From the NCBI GenBank assembly GCA_041687675.1, contig JAWLBM010000008.1:62001-126000 (forward strand): 64,000 nucleotides of DNA, written 5' to 3'. Of the stretch, positions 59,552 through 64,000 are shown one piece after another. The notes under the pieces are model-generated. The model was not told the origin of the DNA. It did no database searches and saw only the letters and a list, made by a program, of their open reading frames with translations. Numbering within the stretch: position 1 is the stretch's first letter; each line of letters opens with the position of its first letter. Source of the stretch: JAWLBM01 sp041687675 (lineage in GTDB: Bacteria; Pseudomonadota; Alphaproteobacteria; Rhizobiales; Pleomorphomonadaceae). The translations under genes and the position numbers were made by a program.

Positions 59552-61573
59552 GTGGCCGGCCCGCTCGCCTCCGCCCCGCCGGCGACCGTGGACGCGCCCG
59601 CCCCGCCCTCGCGCCGGCTCGTCGGCTGGCTGGCGCTCCTCGTCTTCGCCGCCGCCTTCTCCGTCCTGGCGCGACCGCTCCTGCCGGCCGCCTTCGAGTA
59701 TCCGAAGGCCTGGGTCGTGCCGGCCCGGCGGTGGATCTCCGCCTTCATGAAGTGGCTGGTGGAGAGCGCAGACCTCGGCCTCTTCACCGTCCGCGAGGCG
59801 ACGCGGTTCGTCGCCGCCGTGCTGGCGGTGCCCTATGACGCGGTGCTCGCCGCCCTCGCCCACGGCGTCCTCGCCGGGCCGGGCTCCGACGCGGCGGTGA
59901 TCGTGCCGCCGCTCTCCTGGGTCTCGGTGATCCTCCTCGTCGTCGCGGTCGGCCAGTGGGCCGGCGGGCCGCGGCTGGCGCTGCTCGGCGGGCTCTGCTT
60001 CCTCTACCTCGCCGCCTTCGGCCAGTGGGAGCCGGCGATGGTGACGCTCGCCTCGATCGTCGTCGCCGTGCCGATCGGCGTCGCCGGCGGCCTGTTCATC
60101 GGCCTCGCCGCCGTCCGCTGGCGCGCCGTCGAGCGGGCGATCTCGCCGGTGCTCGACCTGATGCAGACCGTGCCGGTGTTCGCCTACCTGGTGCCGATCC
60201 TGGTCCTCTTCGGCTTCGGGCCGGTGGCGGCGATCCTCGCCACCGTGATCTACGCGATGCCGCCGATGGTGCGCATCACCGTGGTGGGCCTCCGGTCGGT
60301 GCCGGCGGAGGTGGCCGAACTCGGCCGGATGATCGGCTGCACGCGCCGGCAGATGACCTGGCGGGTGATGGTGCCGGCGGCGCTGCCGCAACTGATGGTC
60401 GGCGTCAACCAGGTGATCATGCTGTCGCTCAACATGGTCATCATCGCCTCGATGATCGGCGCCGGCGGCCTCGGCTACGACGTGCTGACGGCGCTGCGCC
60501 GGCTCGACATCGGCGGCGGCCTCGAGGCCGGCGTCGCCATCGTCGTGCTGGCCGTCGCCCTCGACCGGCTGAGCCAGGCGGCGGCGGTGCGGGAGGCGCG
60601 GGTGATCACCGGCGAGGCCTCGCATCCCTTCCGCGACCCGGTCGTGGTCGGCGCCGTGGCGCTGGCCTTCCTCGCCGCCCTCGCCGGCCTGTTCGTGCCG
60701 GCGGTCGCCGCCTATCCGCAGGCCTGGACCCTCACCACCGGCGAGATCTGGTCCGACGCCATCGGCTGGATCAACGTCCACTTCTTCGACGCCCTGGAGG
60801 CGGTCAAGACGACGATGCTGCTGTGGGTGCTGATCCCGGTGAAGCGCTTCCTGATCGAGCTGCCCTGGGCGGTGGTGGTGCTGCTCGTCGCCGCCGCCGG
60901 CTGGACGCTCGGCGGCCTCCGCCTCGCCGCCCTGACCGGCGTCCTCTCCTTCCTGATCGTCGCCGTCGGCCTCTACGAGGAGGCGATGACCACCGTCTAC
61001 CTCTGCGGCGTGTCGGTGGCGATCGCCGCGCTGATCGGCATCCCGATCGGCGTCGCCTCGAGCACCCGGCCGCGGCTCTGGGCGGTGGTGCGGGTGGTGA
61101 TCGACACCCTGCAGACGCTGCCCTCCTTCGTCTACCTGATCCCGGTGGTGATGCTGTTCCGCGTCGGCGACTTCACCGCGATGATCGCCATCGTCGCCTA
61201 TGCGGTGGTGCCGGCGATCCGCTACACGGCCGCCGGGCTGATGCGGGTGGACCCGCAGATGATCGAGGCCGGCATCGCCTCCGGCTGCACCCCCCGGCAG
61301 CTGCTCGCCAAGGTGAAGCTCCGCCTCGCCCTGCCGGAGATCATGCTCGGCCTCAACCAGACCGTGATGCTCGCCCTCTCCATGCTGGTGATCACCGCCC
61401 TCGTCGGCACCCGCGACCTCGGCCAGGAGGTCTACATCGGGCTCACCAAGGCGGACGTCGGCCGCGGCGTCGTCGCCGGCCTCGCGGTCGCCTTCATCGC
61501 CATCATCGCCGACCGCCTGATCACCGCGGCCGCGACGCGGGACCGGCGGGACAGCCGCGGAGGAACCGCATGA
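59552..61573 (+). CDS. Betaine-type ABC transporter permease, tandem fusion of two permease domains
   Basis: A 673-residue integral membrane protein; typical ProW/OpuAB permeases are about 280-350 residues. Two binding-protein-dependent-transport domains are visible, each with its EAA loop: EVAELGRMIGCTRRQMTWRVMVPAALP near 250-275 and QMIEAGIASGCTPRQLLAKVKLRLALPE near 570-597. The fusion supplies both halves of the channel as one chain. Starts at GTG 59552, four bases after the ATPase stop, following GCTGAGGCC. The next start overlaps its stop by ATGA. Confidence 0.92.
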   Translation: MAGPLASAPPATVDAPAPPSRRLVGWLALLVFAAAFSVLARPLLPAAFEYPKAWVVPARRWISAFMKWLVESADLGLFTVREATRFVAAVLAVPYDAVLAALAHGVLAGPGSDAAVIVPPLSWVSVILLVVAVGQWAGGPRLALLGGLCFLYLAAFGQWEPAMVTLASIVVAVPIGVAGGLFIGLAAVRWRAVERAISPVLDLMQTVPVFAYLVPILVLFGFGPVAAILATVIYAMPPMVRITVVGLRSVPAEVAELGRMIGCTRRQMTWRVMVPAALPQLMVGVNQVIMLSLNMVIIASMIGAGGLGYDVLTALRRLDIGGGLEAGVAIVVLAVALDRLSQAAAVREARVITGEASHPFRDPVVVGAVALAFLAALAGLFVPAVAAYPQAWTLTTGEIWSDAIGWINVHFFDALEAVKTTMLLWVLIPVKRFLIELPWAVVVLLVAAAGWTLGGLRLAALTGVLSFLIVAVGLYEEAMTTVYLCGVSVAIAALIGIPIGVASSTRPRLWAVVRVVIDTLQTLPSFVYLIPVVMLFRVGDFTAMIAIVAYAVVPAIRYTAAGLMRVDPQMIEAGIASGCTPRQLLAKVKLRLALPEIMLGLNQTVMLALSMLVITALVGTRDLGQEVYIGLTKADVGRGVVAGLAVAFIAIIADRLITAAATRDRRDSRGGTA

Positions 61574-62448
61574 CCGACGTGCAGGACCGCATCCGGGCGC
61601 TGCCGCTCTGGCGGGGGCCGGTGACCGTCGAGCCACTCGCCGGCGGCCTGACCAACGCCAACTTCGCCGCCTCGGACGGGCGACGCCGGCTGATGGTGCG
61701 GATCGGCGAGGACCTGCCGTTCCACCATGTCTTCCGCGACCTGGAGGTCGCCGCGAGCCGCGCCGCAAACGCGGCCGGCGTCGCCCCCGCGGTGATCCAC
61801 GCCGAGCCCGGGCTGACCGTCTTCGAGTTTCTCGAGGCGCGCACCTACGGGATCGCGGACGTGAAGGCCAACCGCCTGCGGCTCGCCGAGGTGCTGAAGC
61901 GGGTCCATCGCGACGTCGCCGCCCATGTCACCGGCCGGCCGGCCTTCTTCTGGGTGTTCCACGTCATCCGGGACTACGGGGCCCGGCTGCTCGCCTCGGG
62001 CGGGCGGGGGACCGCCGAGGTGCCGGGCTACCTCGAGGTCGCGCGGCGCCTGGAGGCGGCGCAGGTGCCCTTGCCGGTCGTCTTCGGCCACCACGACCTG
62101 CTGCCGGGCAACATCCTCGACGACGGGACGCGGCTCTGGCTGGTCGACTGGGAGTATGGCGGCTACGGCACGCCGATGTTCGACCTCGCCAATCTCTCCG
62201 GCAACGCGGATTTCTCGCGGGAGGAGGAAATCGACCTCCTCACCGCCTACTTCGGCGCCGCGCCGGACCCGACGCTCCTGCGCGCCTTCGACGCCATGAA
62301 GACCGCCTCCGTTCTGCGCGAGGCCATGTGGAGCATGGTCTCGGAGCGCACCATGAACGCACCCGGCGCCGACTACCCGGCCTGGACCGCAACCAACCTC
62401 GAGCGCTACCACGCCGCGCTCGCCGCCTTCGAGGACCGCCACCCATGA
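61570..62448 (+). CDS. Choline/ethanolamine kinase-like phosphotransferase
   Basis: A 292-residue protein kinase-like fold enzyme of the choline/ethanolamine kinase or aminoglycoside phosphotransferase family. Motifs: LAGGLTNANFAA near 20-31, GHHDLLPGNILDDGTRLWLVDWEYGGYGTPMFDLAN near 177-212 with the catalytic Asp, Asn and metal-binding Asp. It should phosphorylate an amino alcohol (choline, ethanolamine) or similar imported substrate. Coupled by ATGA to the permease before and to the flavoprotein after; the context suggests an N-methylated amine pathway. Confidence 0.88.
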   Translation: MTDVQDRIRALPLWRGPVTVEPLAGGLTNANFAASDGRRRLMVRIGEDLPFHHVFRDLEVAASRAANAAGVAPAVIHAEPGLTVFEFLEARTYGIADVKANRLRLAEVLKRVHRDVAAHVTGRPAFFWVFHVIRDYGARLLASGGRGTAEVPGYLEVARRLEAAQVPLPVVFGHHDLLPGNILDDGTRLWLVDWEYGGYGTPMFDLANLSGNADFSREEEIDLLTAYFGAAPDPTLLRAFDAMKTASVLREAMWSMVSERTMNAPGADYPAWTATNLERYHAALAAFEDRHP

Positions 62449-64000
62449 CCGCCCCCACCGTCCCGAGCCACGCCGAGGTCGTCGTCATCGGCGGCGGCAT
62501 CATCGGCTGCTCCACGGCCTACCACCTCGCCCGCGACCACAAGGCGGACGTGCTGCTCCTGGAGAGCGGCACGCTCACCAACGGCTCGACCTGGCACGCC
62601 GCCGGCCTCGTCGGCCAGCTGCGCACCTCGGCCTCGATCACCCGGCTCCTCAAATACTCCGTCGAGCTCTACGCACGGCTCGAGGCGGAGACCGGGCTCG
62701 CCACCGGCTGGAAGCAGAACGGGGGCCTCCGCCTCGCCTGCAACGAGGACCGCTGGATCGAGATCAAGCGCCAGGCCACCACGGCGAAGAGCTTCGGCCT
62801 CGAGATGCACCTCCTGTCGCCCGGGGAGGCGCAGGACCTCTGGCCGCTGATGGACGCCTCCGACCTCGTCGGCGCCGCCTTCCTGCCGACCGACGGCCAG
62901 GCGAGCCCGTCCGACATCACCCAGTCGCTGGCGAGGGGCGCCCGCATGCACGGAGCCCGCATCGCCGAGCGGGTCGCCGTCACCGGCTTCGAGGTGGAGC
63001 GCGGGCGGGTGAGGGCGGTGCTGACCACCGCCGGGCGGATCGGCTGCGACAAGGTCGTCATCGCCGCCGGCATGTGGTCGAAGGCGATCGGCCGGATGGC
63101 CGGGGTGTCGGTGCCGCTGCAGCCGGTGCAGCACCAGTACATCCTCACCGAGGCGATACCCGGGGTCACCGCCGACCTGCCGACGCTGCGCGACCCGGAC
63201 CGCCTCATCTACTTCAAGGAGGAGGTCGGCGGCCTCTCCATGGGCGGCTACGAGACCAACCCGATCGCATGGGCGAGCGACGGGCTGCCGGAGCACTTCG
63301 AGTTCCAGCTCCTCGAGGAGAACTGGGACCATTTCGAGCCGCACATGATCCAGGCGATCGAGCGCGTGCCGGCGCTGGCGGAGGCCGGCGTCAAGCAGAT
63401 GATCAACGGCCCGGAGAGCTTCACGCCGGACGGCAACTTCATGCTCGGCGAGGCGCCGGAGGTGAAGGGCATCTTCGTCGGCTGCGGCTTCAACGCCTTC
63501 GGCATCGCCTCGGCCGGCGGAGCCGGCTGGGCGCTGGCCAACTGGGTCACCGCCGGCGAGCAGCCGATGGACCTGTGGGTGGTCGACATCCGCCGCTTCT
63601 CCGCCCTCCACCGCGACGACGCCTGGACCTGCGAGCGCACGCTGGAGGCCTATGGCAAGCACTACGCCATCGCCTGGCCGCACGACGAGTACGAGAGCGC
63701 CCGGCCGCGCATCGTCTCGCCGCTCTACGAGCGGCTGAAGGCGCGGCGGGCGGTGTTCGGCTCCAAGCTCGGCTGGGAGCGGCCGAACTGGTTCGCGCCC
63801 GAGGACGTCGAGCCGCGGGACGTGCCGTCGCAGGGCCGGGCCAACTGGTTCGGCCCGGTCGGCGAGGAGCACCGGGCCTGCCGCGAGAGCGTGGTGCTGT
63901 TCGACCAGTCCTCCTTCGCCAAGTTCGAGCTCCGCGGCCGCGACGCCGCCGCGCGGCTCGAATGGATCGCGGCGAACCGGGTGGCGCGCGGGCCGGGGCG
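62445..64000 (+). CDS. Dimethylglycine/sarcosine dehydrogenase-like FAD oxidoreductase, 3' truncated by window edge
   Basis: At least 518 residues, running off the right edge. The FAD loop VVVIGGGIIGCSTAYHLA is near 12-29; GSTWHAAGLVGQLR contains the covalent-FAD-type His motif; the DAO/FAO_M region follows with PLQPVQHQYILTEA and NGPESFTPDGNFMLGEAPEVKG. From about 405 (YGKHYAIAWPHDEYESARPRI) onward it enters the GcvT-like folate-binding part, as in dimethylglycine dehydrogenases. It likely demethylates an N-methyl amine, passing formaldehyde to tetrahydrofolate. Start overlaps the kinase stop as ATGA. Confidence 0.88.
   Translation, partial: MTAPTVPSHAEVVVIGGGIIGCSTAYHLARDHKADVLLLESGTLTNGSTWHAAGLVGQLRTSASITRLLKYSVELYARLEAETGLATGWKQNGGLRLACNEDRWIEIKRQATTAKSFGLEMHLLSPGEAQDLWPLMDASDLVGAAFLPTDGQASPSDITQSLARGARMHGARIAERVAVTGFEVERGRVRAVLTTAGRIGCDKVVIAAGMWSKAIGRMAGVSVPLQPVQHQYILTEAIPGVTADLPTLRDPDRLIYFKEEVGGLSMGGYETNPIAWASDGLPEHFEFQLLEENWDHFEPHMIQAIERVPALAEAGVKQMINGPESFTPDGNFMLGEAPEVKGIFVGCGFNAFGIASAGGAGWALANWVTAGEQPMDLWVVDIRRFSALHRDDAWTCERTLEAYGKHYAIAWPHDEYESARPRIVSPLYERLKARRAVFGSKLGWERPNWFAPEDVEPRDVPSQGRANWFGPVGEEHRACRESVVLFDQSSFAKFELRGRDAAARLEWIAANRVARGPG

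Overview
The window is a very GC-rich (roughly 70 percent by eye), gene-dense stretch of bacterial chromosome. Family content points to an alphaproteobacterium, most likely of the Hyphomicrobiales (Rhizobiales) type: paired DUF1800/DUF1501 proteins, DUF2244, a host-attachment-family protein, DUF3008, Crp/Fnr paralogues of the rhizobial kind, a long Gln/Glu-rich OmpA protein and many ATGA/GTGA gene overlaps. I see no rRNA, tRNA, CRISPR array, insertion sequence or prophage. Both ends cut through genes: a DUF2231 membrane protein on the left and a dimethylglycine-dehydrogenase-like flavoprotein on the right.

Layout. 1-9.1 kb: membrane and secreted proteins, a GlcD-type FAD oxidase, the DUF1800-DUF1501 pair, an SLC13 carrier with PanE, and a small monooxygenase-like protein. 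9.1-16.1 kb: cytochrome c behind an FNR-type box, a ClpP-like exported protein, endonuclease III with a histone-H1-like tail, DUF2244, an AraC-methyltransferase fusion, HrpB and an SDR. 16.1-18.9 kb: a sulfide/persulfide module (thioredoxin 2, persulfide dioxygenase, OsmC, TauE/SafE) around a divergent palindrome. 19.1-24.6 kb: stress and low-oxygen style genes (Crp/Fnr, host attachment, Hsp20, PAS-CBS-BON fusion, aldo/keto reductase, small acidic proteins). 24.6-28.7 kb: an endonuclease/phosphatase-fold protein coupled to a phospholipase D-VTT membrane fusion, then topoisomerase IB.

28.8-39 kb: hisF, hisE and coaA, two LysR regulators, a sulfotransferase, a TPR lipoprotein, a leucyl aminopeptidase, and a PilZ plus HD-GYP pair. 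39.1-45.1 kb: a five-gene overlapping operon (acetate-CoA ligase, E1 alpha, E1 beta, E2, acyl carrier protein) with an FNR-type box upstream and a Crp/Fnr gene downstream. 45.5-53 kb: small proteins, acetyltransferase, ilvD, a saccharopine-dehydrogenase-family enzyme, a UPF0303 protein and the OmpA protein. 53.3-56.3 kb: a MarR regulator with an acetyltransferase, divergent from a MhqO-like dioxygenase and MhqD-like hydrolase. 56.3-64 kb: a DeoR regulator divergent from a betaine/choline-type ABC transporter that is translationally chained to a choline-kinase-like protein and a demethylating flavoprotein.

The most interesting points are the 2-oxoacid dehydrogenase operon that carries its own acyl carrier protein and lacks E3; FNR/FixK-like boxes 58-65 bp upstream of three unlinked start codons; an identical 19-mer (two 8-bp units, 11-bp period) in opposite orientation upstream of two exported-protein genes; and the quaternary-amine operon with a kinase. 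All functions are inferred from recognised motifs and context; no database search was run.
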